Position numbers and translations under genes: made by a program
DNA from: Gloeothece verrucosa PCC 7822
GTDB taxonomy: Bacteria > Cyanobacteriota > Cyanobacteriia > Cyanobacteriales > Microcystaceae
Direction: 5' to 3'
NCBI RefSeq assembly: GCF_000147335.1
Contig: NC_014501.1
Span: 3,656,300 to 3,720,299 of the forward strand
DNA length: 64,000 nucleotides
The notes under the pieces: generated by a model
What the model was told of the DNA's origin: nothing
The model's database searches: none
What the model saw: the letters and a program-made list of their open reading frames with translations, nothing else
Shown: positions 10,273 through 18,622 of the stretch, piece by piece
Numbering within the stretch: position 1 is the stretch's first letter
Layout of the letters: every line of letters begins with the position of its first letter

Positions 10273-11049
10273 CTAAAACTCAAATAATCTAGTATATTCG
10301 TAACCCTTTGTTGAAAATATTTTTTTGTATTGATGAAAATCGGTTATCGTGTTTTTGCAAATCTGGTCATCTAAAGTTTCAAATTTAACCAAATGAGCGA
10401 CTAAATCTAAAAAATATCGCTTATCAAAACTGTTTTGTATTAAGCTTTCTAACTCGCCTAAGTCTTGGCAAATCATAGCAGGTTTTTTAAGCTCAGTCCA
10501 AGCGATAAGTTGTCCGGTTTTACCCTGATAAATAAGCGAAAATAGCTGAAAATAACCCCAAAAAGAACAGTCCTTGAAATCAGGATTTTTAATAAGAATA
10601 TTAGCTAAGGGTAAACCATTAATAAAAATAACAATTTCTCGGGAAATAATAGCGATCAGTTCTTGTTGATTTTTTTCGGGATTAATACAACCTAGCTCAA
10701 CCACTAACCAATCATTATTAAGTAGATTATAACAATCTATCAGCTTGACTTTGTCATAAACAATTTGATCTTTAACTGGGTAGCAAACTGTCACTCCATT
10801 TCTTAAAAATGTACGGAAACGTTGACGTTTTTTTTCATCTTGAAAGTTAGCCAGCGAAACAATTTGATGAAAAGCTTCTAAAATAGCTGAAGTAGGAATT
10901 TGAGGATTGATCCGCTCTAAACACAGAAGAAGGCGCTCACCTAAAACTCCCTCCTCTTTAACCTGAATTGGCGCAAGATCTGACTCCCATAGGACGCTAT
11001 AACCAAGAACCTCAAACCAAGTCAATATATCTATCTGATTGTTTGCCAT
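10273..11049 (-). CDS. Free-standing HsdR N-terminal-like protein, nuclease motif degenerate
   Basis: 258 residues that resemble only the N-terminal PD-(D/E)xK domain of type I restriction HsdR subunits (normally about 1000 residues). Recognisable in order: WFEVLGYSVLW, the RQRFRTFLRNGVTVCYP block, DKVKLIDCYNLLNNDWLVV, REIVIFINGLPLANILIKNP, the FWGYFQLFSLIYQGKTG helix, and FDKRYFLDLVAHLVKFE with HQYKKIF just before the helicase domain would begin. The catalytic Asp of the usual PD(I/V)VLF is Glu here, and the ELK triad reads LIK, so cleavage activity is doubtful. No helicase, HsdM or HsdS is nearby. Either a domesticated domain or a decayed HsdR. Confidence 0.65.
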   Translation of the reverse strand: MANNQIDILTWFEVLGYSVLWESDLAPIQVKEEGVLGERLLLCLERINPQIPTSAILEAFHQIVSLANFQDEKKRQRFRTFLRNGVTVCYPVKDQIVYDKVKLIDCYNLLNNDWLVVELGCINPEKNQQELIAIISREIVIFINGLPLANILIKNPDFKDCSFWGYFQLFSLIYQGKTGQLIAWTELKKPAMICQDLGELESLIQNSFDKRYFLDLVAHLVKFETLDDQICKNTITDFHQYKKIFSTKGYEYTRLFEF

Positions 11050-11170
11050 ACTTGGTGTTATGAATTATTTTTCGATGCCATGATATTAGCAAAGTGTTAA
11101 ATTAACTTGCGTTATTGAAGATACATTTTGAGATCAAACCCCACCCCACTTTCTTTTAAAACCATAAACA
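11050..11170. promoter_or_regulatory. Divergent promoter region, HsdR-like / XRE-PBP regulator
   Basis: 121-nt shared upstream region between two divergently transcribed genes. No palindromic operator is obvious by eye; the XRE regulator could bind here because such regulators are often autoregulatory (inference). Confidence 0.3.
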
Positions 11171-12304
11171 ATGAAACAAGACAAGGAGTTACGCAACAAC
11201 ATCAAGCAAATTCGCACTCGTTTAGGCTTAAGTCAGCAAGATTTAGCACAAGTGGCCGGAGTGTCTCGCCAAGCCATTAGCGGCGTAGAGTCTGGGCAGT
11301 ATGCTCCCTCTGCTACGGTTGCTCTGCGTTTAGCTAAAGCTTTAGGCTGTCGAGTAGAAGATTTATTTTGGCTAGAAGACGATGACGCTGTTATAGAAGC
11401 ACAGCCTACTGAAAGCGTTCCGATGGGACAACCTTTTAGACTCAGTTTAGCTCAAGTGGGAGGCCAATTGGTCGCTCATCCCCTGATTCAAGAAGATGCC
11501 TTTCGCACGGAAATTATTGCCGCAGATGGGGAAGGATGGCGAGAAAGCCAAGACTCTACCGTTAAAGTTAAACTTTGGACTAGCGCAGATGTGATTCATC
11601 GTACTGTGGTGATTGCCGGTTGTACTCCTGTACTGTCTTTATGGGCTAATGTGGCTGAACGTTGGTATCCCGACTTGCGGGTTTATTGGAGTTTTGCTAA
11701 TAGCATGGAGGCATTAAACCGTTTAAAGCGCGGAGAGGTGCATATTGCCGGTGTGCATCTGTATGACCCCTCCACAGATTCTTATAATGAAAGTTTTGCT
11801 AAAGAGGTATTAACCCATCATTCAGCAGTGCTAATCAATTTGGGACTTTGGGAAGAAGGCCTATTAGTTCAACCCGGCAATCCTAAAAAATTGACAACCG
11901 TGTCACAGTTAACCGACTCCCAGATTCGCATAGTTAACCGCGAACAGGGATCAGGTTCTCGTCAACTGTTAGATCGTTTGCTAGAAGAGGCAAAAATTCC
12001 TCATACAGCTATCAACGGATTTAAACAAATTGTCAATAGTCATGTAGCCGTAGCTAGGGCGATCGCCAGTGGAGAAGCCGATGCTGGAGTCAGTACCAGA
12101 GCGTTAGCTACCGCTTTTGGGCTGGATTTTGTGCCTTTACAACAGACTCGTTATGATTTAGTGATTCTGAAACAGTATTTGCAAGAACAGCCGGTTCAAC
12201 AAATGCTTAATATTTTAGGACATCATCGGCTTCATTCTCAGTTAATAGCACTTGGGGGTTATGATACCTCTCAGACAGGAGAAATTGTGGCTACCATTGC
12301 CTGA
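11171..12304 (+). CDS. XRE-family regulator fused to a periplasmic-binding-protein-like sensor domain
   Basis: 377 residues. Residues about 8-62 are a classic XRE helix-turn-helix (IRTRLGLSQQDLAQVAGVSRQAISGVESGQYAPS). After a linker, residues about 130-370 form a PBP-like ligand domain: TVVIAGCTPVLSLWA, VHIAGVHLYDP, IVNREQGSGSRQLLDRLL and GEADAGVSTRALA, the pattern found in molybdate/tungstate-type one-component regulators (PBP_like). So a cytosolic, ligand-responsive DNA-binding regulator. No mod transporter genes are in the window, so its target is unknown. A strong terminator follows at 12389. Confidence 0.85.
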   Translation: MKQDKELRNNIKQIRTRLGLSQQDLAQVAGVSRQAISGVESGQYAPSATVALRLAKALGCRVEDLFWLEDDDAVIEAQPTESVPMGQPFRLSLAQVGGQLVAHPLIQEDAFRTEIIAADGEGWRESQDSTVKVKLWTSADVIHRTVVIAGCTPVLSLWANVAERWYPDLRVYWSFANSMEALNRLKRGEVHIAGVHLYDPSTDSYNESFAKEVLTHHSAVLINLGLWEEGLLVQPGNPKKLTTVSQLTDSQIRIVNREQGSGSRQLLDRLLEEAKIPHTAINGFKQIVNSHVAVARAIASGEADAGVSTRALATAFGLDFVPLQQTRYDLVILKQYLQEQPVQQMLNILGHHRLHSQLIALGGYDTSQTGEIVATIA

Positions 12305-12388
12305 TAAAAGAGGGATAATCCCGAAGATTTTTGTTAAGTTTTGTAATTTAATTTAAGTACCTAGACATCAATAATAGCCTAATCAGTT

Positions 12389-12443
12389 GCTGATATAAAG
12401 ACCGTTGTTTAAACTCCTATTTATATCAGCCTTGATTTTTTTT
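12389..12443 (+). terminator. Intrinsic terminator after the XRE-PBP gene
   Basis: Perfect 11-bp arms GCTGATATAAA (12389-12399) and TTTATATCAGC (12420-12430), 20-nt loop, then CTTGA and eight T (12436-12443). Confidence 0.7.
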
Positions 12444-12522
12444 GAGCGGCAGCTATAAGCATCCTCGATAAAATATTTTTAAGTTAAGATCAACAATAAC
12501 CATCACCCTTAACCAAAAACCC

Positions 12523-13230
12523 ATGACGATCACCGCACCCCCAACACCTGTTCAAACCGATGAAAAAAATGAGATAATTTTTCCTCAAGGCGAATTTTGG
12601 AGCGATGAACCCCCCTTGGAAAGTAACTTACATCTTCGGCAAATTGTATTATTAATTGAATGTTTAGAATGGCTGTGGCAACATAGAGATGATTATTTTG
12701 CGACAGGAAATTTAACCATTTATTATAGCCCCAATCAAAAAAAATCCGAATTTTTTCGCGGTCCCGATTTTTTTGTAGTATTAGGAACCACCAGAAACCA
12801 AAACCGCAGAAGTTGGGTAGTGTGGCAAGAAGATGGAAAATATCCGAATGTAATTATTGAAATTCTTTCGGACAGTACCGCTAAAGTTGATAGAGAAGAA
12901 AAGAAACAAATTTATCAAGATACTTTTCGGACTCCAGATTATTTTTGGTTTGATCCGGATAGTTTAGAATTTCAGGGATTTACGTTAATTAGTGGAACTT
13001 ATCAACCCCTTGAACCTACTGAAGCCGGTTGGTTATGGAGTCAACAGTTAGGGTTATATTTGGGGATATATGAGGATAAATTGCGGTATTTTACGCCTGA
13101 TGGACAATTAGTTTTTCATCCTTCTGAAGTAGCAACTCAAGAAAAACAACGGGCCGAACAAGAAAAACAACGGGCCGATCAATTAGCCCAAAAATTACGA
13201 GAATTGGGGATTAATCCTGATGAAATATGA
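12523..13230 (+). CDS. Uma2 family endonuclease-like protein (DUF820)
   Basis: 235 residues. Uma2/DUF820 proteins carry a restriction-endonuclease fold and are strongly expanded in cyanobacteria; their cellular role is largely unknown. Catalytic-type motifs seen: RGPDFFVVLG (the PD motif) and YPNVIIEILSDSTAKVDREEKKQIYQ (E-x-L...DR...K). Then the typical YFWFDPDSLEFQGF. The C-terminal tail contains the duplicated heptad-like QEKQRAEQEKQRADQLAQKLRELGINPDEI, common in this family as a short coiled coil. ATG start. Convergent with lysS, with a hairpin between them. Confidence 0.88.
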   Translation: MTITAPPTPVQTDEKNEIIFPQGEFWSDEPPLESNLHLRQIVLLIECLEWLWQHRDDYFATGNLTIYYSPNQKKSEFFRGPDFFVVLGTTRNQNRRSWVVWQEDGKYPNVIIEILSDSTAKVDREEKKQIYQDTFRTPDYFWFDPDSLEFQGFTLISGTYQPLEPTEAGWLWSQQLGLYLGIYEDKLRYFTPDGQLVFHPSEVATQEKQRAEQEKQRADQLAQKLRELGINPDEI

Positions 13231-13299
13231 GAGTAGAAGAGAATAAATCTCATAAGCTTATTTTCATCTAATCCTCAGATTTTTTCATAAACATAAAGA

Positions 13300-13320
13300 G
13301 CGGGTTGACACCCGCCTGTT
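13300..13320. terminator. Bidirectional terminator between Uma2 gene and lysS
   Basis: GCGGGT (13300-13305), TGAC loop, ACCCGC (13310-13315), followed by CTGTTTT on the plus strand. Lies between convergent genes. Confidence 0.65.
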
Positions 13321-13328
13321 TTCAGCTT

Positions 13329-15050
13329 TTATATCTCCCGATCAAACCCAAATTTATCTCGAATTTCAGCATTAAAAAACTGACCTTTTGAGGGAGCTTT
13401 TTCTAACTCCTTATATTTCGACTCAGGAATATCATGATATAAATAAACACTACCATTCAAAAATTCAACCCTCAAAACCTTTTTATCAGCATCATAATCA
13501 AACCCTTTTAAAGCCGCACTTTGACTCTTCAGTAGAGGGAAAGCAATCACATCTCGAATACTCGCAGAATCGGTTAATAACATCACTAAGCGATCAATCC
13601 CAATTCCTAACCCCCCAGTGGGCGGCATTCCATACTCTAAAGCGGTTAAGAAATCTTCATCTACACTATGGGCCTCTAAATCTCCGGCGGCTTTTTTCTC
13701 CGCTTGTGCTTCTAATCTTTCTCGTTGATCAATGGGATCTGTTAACTCAGAAAAACTATTGGCTAATTCTCGTCCAACAATATATAATTCAAACCTTTCT
13801 ACTAACCCCGGTTTATTGCGATGAGGTTTAGCTAAAGGCGAAATTTCAACGGGAAAATCTAGGACAAAAGTCGGCTCAATTAAGCTTTCTTCTACCTTTT
13901 GCTCAAAAGATTCATAGAGTAACTTTCCAAGGGTCTTACAATCTTCTGAAACTTGTATTCCGGCTTTTTGCGCGGCTTTTTTCCCTTCCTCAAAGGTTTG
14001 AAATTGATTAAAATCTATCCCCGTTTTTTCTTCTACTAATTGGTGCATTGTTAAGCGCCGCCAAGGGGGAGTTAAATCAATTTCTTGGTCTTGATAGGTA
14101 ACCTTTAAAGTTCCTAGGGCATCTTTAGCCGCATTGGTAATAATATTTTCCGTCAAAACCATCATATCGTGATAATCTGCATAAGCCTGATAAATTTCTA
14201 TCGAGGTAAATTCAGGATTATGGCGCGTAGAAACCCCTTCATTTCTAAAAATACGTCCCATCTCAAAGACTTTTTCAAATCCCCCCACAATTAACCGTTT
14301 TAAATGTAATTCGGTAGCAATACGGAGATATAAATCCATCTCTAAGGTATTGTGATAGGTAATAAAAGGACGTGCATCAGCCCCGCCGGCTTCGCTTTGT
14401 AGCACAGGGGTTTCAATTTCTAAAAAGCCCTCTCCTTCTAAATAACGACGAATAGAAGCGGTAATTTGAGCGCGGCGGCGAAAAGTTTCTCGCACTTCAG
14501 GATTAATAATTAAATCCACATAACGCTGACGATAGCGTTTTTCAATATCGGTTAATCCGTGAAATTTATCCGGCAGGGGTAATAAAGATTTCGTTAAAAT
14601 AGCGTACTCATTTACATAAATGGATAATTCCCCTTTTTCTGTCCGTTTAATGGTTCCTTTTGCCCCTAAAATATCGCCGGTATCCGTCAGTTTCATGACA
14701 GTATTAAACGCATTAGGTACATCGGCCATAGTTTGGCCAATTCTTTTTTTATCGAGATATAACTGTATCGTGCCGCTTTCATCTTGGAGATTAAAAAAGG
14801 CCAACTTACCAAACACGCGGCGGGCGATAATTCGTCCAGCAACAGCCACTTCTAAGTCCACTTCTTCGCCATTTTCTAAAGACGCATATTTTTCTTGTAA
14901 TTGGGCCGCATGGTGGGTTGACTCCCATTTATACTCATAAGGATTCAATCCCAGTTGTTTGAGTTGTTCAACTTTCTCAAGGCGTGTAGCGCGAATTTCT
15001 TCAAGAGAAGAACCGGATTGGGGTTGAGGTTGGGATTGATTAGATGACAT
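13329..15050 (-). CDS. lysS: Lysyl-tRNA synthetase (class II) with C-terminal KTSC domain
   Basis: 573 residues. Charges tRNA-Lys in the cytosol. N-terminal OB-fold anticodon domain (about 55-165, [23 protein letters not shown]), then the class II catalytic core with motif 1 near RYVDLI, motif 2 [18 protein letters not shown], and motif 3 [14 protein letters not shown]. After the core ends at about residue 508, a further 60-residue domain follows ([44 protein letters not shown]), which matches the KTSC domain with its central YxY, proposed but not shown to bind RNA. ATG start. Alone in its transcription unit. Confidence 0.96.
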   Translation of the reverse strand: MSSNQSQPQPQSGSSLEEIRATRLEKVEQLKQLGLNPYEYKWESTHHAAQLQEKYASLENGEEVDLEVAVAGRIIARRVFGKLAFFNLQDESGTIQLYLDKKRIGQTMADVPNAFNTVMKLTDTGDILGAKGTIKRTEKGELSIYVNEYAILTKSLLPLPDKFHGLTDIEKRYRQRYVDLIINPEVRETFRRRAQITASIRRYLEGEGFLEIETPVLQSEAGGADARPFITYHNTLEMDLYLRIATELHLKRLIVGGFEKVFEMGRIFRNEGVSTRHNPEFTSIEIYQAYADYHDMMVLTENIITNAAKDALGTLKVTYQDQEIDLTPPWRRLTMHQLVEEKTGIDFNQFQTFEEGKKAAQKAGIQVSEDCKTLGKLLYESFEQKVEESLIEPTFVLDFPVEISPLAKPHRNKPGLVERFELYIVGRELANSFSELTDPIDQRERLEAQAEKKAAGDLEAHSVDEDFLTALEYGMPPTGGLGIGIDRLVMLLTDSASIRDVIAFPLLKSQSAALKGFDYDADKKVLRVEFLNGSVYLYHDIPESKYKELEKAPSKGQFFNAEIRDKFGFDREI

Positions 15051-15109
15051 TGTTACAAATGAGTGAACAACTACAGGTAATAGATGTGTATTGGTTATTC
15101 TTACAGACT

Positions 15110-16444
15110 TTAATTATATCTATAAAACTTGACCAGAAGCCCAGAACCAGAATTTATGGTAGAAATAGGATGGAAAGAGAGGTCTTGATCGGGTAACAAT
15201 TCCCAGTCATAATGACGCAACAGATGAACCGCAAATATTTTCATCTCCATTTGAGCAAACGTATAGCCTAAACAAATCCGCGATCCGCCGCCAAATCCTA
15301 CTAGACTATACTCCATTTTCTTATTTTCGGCTCGTTCGGGACTAAAACGGTCTGGATCGAATTGTTCAGGGTTAGTATAAACTCGTTGATCTAAATGAGT
15401 AGCATCAATTCGGTAAAGCAGTTGCCAACCTTCCGGAATATAATAACCTCCAAATACACAAGGTTTCACTACTCCTCGAAACCCACCCGCCACAGGAGGG
15501 TAAAAACGTTCTACCTCTTTAAGAACTTGATCGAGATAGGTCATCTGTCTTAGTTGTTCTAAAGTAATTGAACCCTTTGGCGAAATATTTTCAATTTCTG
15601 TGTTCAAGCGAGCGCGTATTTGCCGATTTTGAGCTAAAACCATATTAAATGAGGCCAGCATCGAAGTAGTGGTTTCATGGCCAGCAAATAACATTAATAA
15701 AGCTTGAACTTTGAGTTCTTCTAAACTAAGACTATTCCCCTCTTCATCTCGGGTTTGTACCAATAACCCTAGTGCGTCAGATGTAGGGTGTTTTTGTCGT
15801 TCTTGTACGACCTTTTCTATATGGTTTAAAAGGCGGTCCCGGGCTTTTAAAGCTTTCGAGTAAGTTGTTCCAGGTAAGGCAATCGGTAACGTAAATAAGC
15901 CGCTCGTCAGTTCAGTAAACCATTGAGATAACATATCTGTCAATTCTCCGGGTTCACTGCCGATCAGTAAAATACTGGCAATTTCAAACGTCATCTTCTT
16001 TAATTCAAAAAACCAAGCAATACTGCCCTGTTTTTCCCAGTTATTCAGATAACGATCAATAATTTCCTCCATTGTTGTGATGTATTGGTTTAAAGCCGGA
16101 CCGTGAAAAGCCGGCATGAGTAATTTTCGGTTACGTCGATGTTCTTCGCCATCTTGTAAAAACAGCGATCTACCTAATAATTCTCGAAACATTTTCGGCC
16201 AACCCTCTCGCCAAGAAAAGTGATCAAAATGAGTCGAGAGGATAAAACGGTTAGCTTCAGGCCCCATCAGGATCACCGTAGGACGACCGAAAAGATGTGT
16301 TTTAAAGACTGAACCGTATTTTTTGTGGCGCTTATTAGCAAAATTGCGGTCTTGAAGAAAACTGAGCGTTTCTCCTAAAATGGGTAAACCCAAATTCCCA
16401 GGCGGTAAAGGATAAGATTGACCGTCAAGCGTTCTTTGTGTCAT
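15110..16444 (-). CDS. Cytochrome P450, CYP120-like
   Basis: 444 residues, soluble bacterial-type P450 without a membrane anchor. Seen: proline-rich entry [17 protein letters not shown]-helix oxygen-activation motif AGHETT (about residue 254), the K-helix ExxR as EVER, PERF-region [10 protein letters not shown], and the haem-binding [10 protein letters not shown] with ligand Cys near 391. The overall sequence resembles CYP120A1 of Synechocystis, which hydroxylates retinoids; substrate assignment here is by family only. ATG start. Divergent from the cry-DASH gene across 118 nt, so the two could share regulation. Confidence 0.9.
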   Translation of the reverse strand: MTQRTLDGQSYPLPPGNLGLPILGETLSFLQDRNFANKRHKKYGSVFKTHLFGRPTVILMGPEANRFILSTHFDHFSWREGWPKMFRELLGRSLFLQDGEEHRRNRKLLMPAFHGPALNQYITTMEEIIDRYLNNWEKQGSIAWFFELKKMTFEIASILLIGSEPGELTDMLSQWFTELTSGLFTLPIALPGTTYSKALKARDRLLNHIEKVVQERQKHPTSDALGLLVQTRDEEGNSLSLEELKVQALLMLFAGHETTTSMLASFNMVLAQNRQIRARLNTEIENISPKGSITLEQLRQMTYLDQVLKEVERFYPPVAGGFRGVVKPCVFGGYYIPEGWQLLYRIDATHLDQRVYTNPEQFDPDRFSPERAENKKMEYSLVGFGGGSRICLGYTFAQMEMKIFAVHLLRHYDWELLPDQDLSFHPISTINSGSGLLVKFYRYN

Positions 16445-16530
16445 GTTCTACTCAATAAAACAGGATAAAAAAATTATCTATACTTTAATATAAACGAAGT
16501 TGTTACAAAAGTTTAAAATTAGTTATAATA

Positions 16531-16567
16531 ACCAATGACTAATGAGTAATGACTCCTGACTAATGAG
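16531..16567. repeat. Heptad repeat containing the cry-DASH start codon
   Basis: ACCAATG, ACTAATG, AGTAATG, ACTCCTG, ACTAATG units in register. The ATG at 16563 belongs to the last unit. Confidence 0.7.
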
Positions 16568-18050
16568 CAATAAAAGAATTTTAATCTGGTATCGCAATGA
16601 CTTGCGGCTACATGATCACGAACCTTTAAATAAAGCTTTAAAAGAAAAAGCCGAGATCATTCCTTTTTACTGTTTTGATGAGCGTCAATTTAGAAAAACT
16701 TCTTATGGATTTCCCAAAACCGGCAACTTTCGCGCCCAATTTCTATTAGAAAGTCTTGCTGATTTAAAAAAATCTTTACAGGAGCGAGGAAGCGATTTAA
16801 TTATTCGTAAAGGGTTACCGGAAAAAATTATCCCTCAACTTGCCCAAGAATTAAAACTGACGGCAGTTTATTATCACCAAGAAGTCACAGCCGAAGAATT
16901 AGCCGTTGAAAAAGCTTTAGAAAGCGGCTTAAATAAAATCCGAGTTAAAACTGAAAGCTTTTGGGGAGCAACTCTTTACCATCCGGATAACTTACCCTTT
17001 AAAATTGCTCATATTCCTGAACTTTTTACCAACTTTCGCAAAAAAGTAGAAAAAGCTTCCACAGTTGACCCAATTTTACCCACGCCTAAAAGCTTATCTC
17101 CACTACCAGCCATAGAAATAGGCACTTTACCAGATTTAGCCGCATTAGGATTAGAAACACCGATTTTTGACCAACGGGGAGTTTTAAAATTTCGAGGAGG
17201 AGAAACAGCCGCCTTAGAAAGATTAGAAGAATATTTTTGGCAAAAAAACTGTTTAAAATCTTACAAAGAAACCCGAAACGGAATGCTAGGAGGAGATTAT
17301 TCGTCTAAATTTTCTCCTTGGTTAGCCTCTGGCTGTATTTCCCCGCGTTATATTTATGAAGCCGTCCAAAAATACGAACAGCAAAGAGTCAAAAATGATT
17401 CCACTTATTGGTTAATTTTTGAACTGCTTTGGCGAGATTATTTTCGCTTTATTTGTGCTAAACATGGCAATAAAATCTTTTATCCATCAGGGTTACAAGG
17501 GCTTGATCTTCCTTGGAAAGAAGACTGGCAACGTTTTCAACTTTGGCAAGAGGGAAAAACCGGTTATCCTCTTGTAGATGCCAATATGAGGGAACTAGCC
17601 GCCACTGGATTTATGTCTAACCGAGGACGGCAAAATGTAGCCAGTTTTTTAACCAAAAATTTAGGGCTTAACTGGATAATGGGCGCAGAATGGTTTGAAT
17701 CATTACTCATTGATTATGATGTCTGTAGTAATTATGGGAATTGGAACTATACAGCCGGAGTCGGCAATGATGCCCGAGGGTTTCGCTATTTCAATATTCC
17801 CAAACAATCAAAAGACTATGATCCATTAGGAGAGTACCTCAGACATTGGCTACCTGAATTAGCCGCCGTGCCAGGAGATAAAATTCATGAACCCTGGAAA
17901 CTCTCCTCTGAAGAACAAAAACGCTATCAAGTCCGACTAGGGGTAGATTATCCTCAACCCGTCGTCGATTTCTTCAAATCCATCAAGACTAACGAAGCTA
18001 TTTATAGCACAAGGGAAAAGGGAACAAGACTAATGACCAATGACAGATAA
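16563..18050 (+). CDS. cry: Cryptochrome DASH
   Basis: 495-residue FAD blue-light photoreceptor / single-stranded-DNA photolyase. N-terminal photolyase alpha/beta domain (ILIWYRNDLRLHDHEPL) and the helical FAD domain with WLIFELLWRDYFRFICAKHG, TGYPLVDANMRELAATGFMSNRGRQNVASFL and the NWNYTAGVGNDARGFRYFNIPKQ stretch diagnostic of cry-DASH. Three conserved tryptophans plausible for electron transfer are within the FAD domain. The start codon is inside a heptad repeat, and the last residues (TRLMTNDR) are encoded by another copy, so the C-terminal tail appears to be repeat-derived. Divergent from the P450. Confidence 0.94.
   Translation: MSNKRILIWYRNDLRLHDHEPLNKALKEKAEIIPFYCFDERQFRKTSYGFPKTGNFRAQFLLESLADLKKSLQERGSDLIIRKGLPEKIIPQLAQELKLTAVYYHQEVTAEELAVEKALESGLNKIRVKTESFWGATLYHPDNLPFKIAHIPELFTNFRKKVEKASTVDPILPTPKSLSPLPAIEIGTLPDLAALGLETPIFDQRGVLKFRGGETAALERLEEYFWQKNCLKSYKETRNGMLGGDYSSKFSPWLASGCISPRYIYEAVQKYEQQRVKNDSTYWLIFELLWRDYFRFICAKHGNKIFYPSGLQGLDLPWKEDWQRFQLWQEGKTGYPLVDANMRELAATGFMSNRGRQNVASFLTKNLGLNWIMGAEWFESLLIDYDVCSNYGNWNYTAGVGNDARGFRYFNIPKQSKDYDPLGEYLRHWLPELAAVPGDKIHEPWKLSSEEQKRYQVRLGVDYPQPVVDFFKSIKTNEAIYSTREKGTRLMTNDR
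18029..18046. repeat. Heptad repeat inside the 3' end of cry
   Basis: ACTAATG, ACCAATG, ACAG: two heptads that encode the last residues of cry-DASH, just before its stop. Confidence 0.55.
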
Positions 18051-18132
18051 CTGTTTCTGGACATTCTCGAGCCATCTAAGCTAAACTGGTAATGAGTTTG
18101 TATAAGAAATTTTGTAAATGTAGCCTCAAAAT

Positions 18133-18585
18133 ATGATGACACAAGGGGCAGATAATAAGCCAATTCGCTCCCTAGAGGATGCTATCAATAAATGTCAGGA
18201 ACTAGGAATGCGGGTAAGTCGCCAACGACGATTTATCTTAGAACTGTTGTGGCAAGCACAAGAACATCTATCCGCGCGGGAAATTTACGATCGCTTAAAT
18301 CAGCAAGGAAAGAACATTGGACACACATCAGTGTATCAAAATTTAGAAGCTCTATCGAGCCAAGGAATTATCGAGTGTGTCGAGCGGTGTGATGGACGAC
18401 TCTATGGCAACATTAGTGATTCCCATAGTCATATCAATTGTATTGATACCAATCAGATCATTGACCTTCACATCACCCTGCCGGAAGATTTATTAAAGCA
18501 AATAGAAGCTCAAACCGGCGTTAAGATCACAGACTATCGGATAAATTTTTATGGTTATAAGCATCAAGAACCCAAACTAGATTAA
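18133..18585 (+). CDS. Fur-family transcriptional regulator lacking the CxxC zinc motif
   Basis: 150 residues. Winged-helix domain MRVSRQRRFILELLWQAQEHLSAREIYDRLNQQGKNIGHTSVYQNLEALSSQGII matches Fur/PerR/Zur regulators. The dimerisation/metal domain is recognisable (YGNISDSHSHINC) but the usual CxxC reads CIDT and no second C-terminal Cys pair is present, so the structural zinc site appears absent. The His/Asp set for the regulatory metal is partly kept. Which metal or signal it senses cannot be assigned; PerR-like or Zur-like roles are possible. Two tandem ATGs (18133, 18136). It precedes the DUF3685 gene by 37 nt on the same strand. Confidence 0.85.
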   Translation: MMTQGADNKPIRSLEDAINKCQELGMRVSRQRRFILELLWQAQEHLSAREIYDRLNQQGKNIGHTSVYQNLEALSSQGIIECVERCDGRLYGNISDSHSHINCIDTNQIIDLHITLPEDLLKQIEAQTGVKITDYRINFYGYKHQEPKLD

Positions 18586-18622
18586 ACTAAGAACAAAAGT
18601 TATCAAAAAATCTTTAAGACTC

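Noticed and set aside
13388..13831. 147-codon open frame on the plus strand
   Set aside because: Lies wholly antisense to lysS; composition is that of a shadow frame and there is no ribosome binding site.
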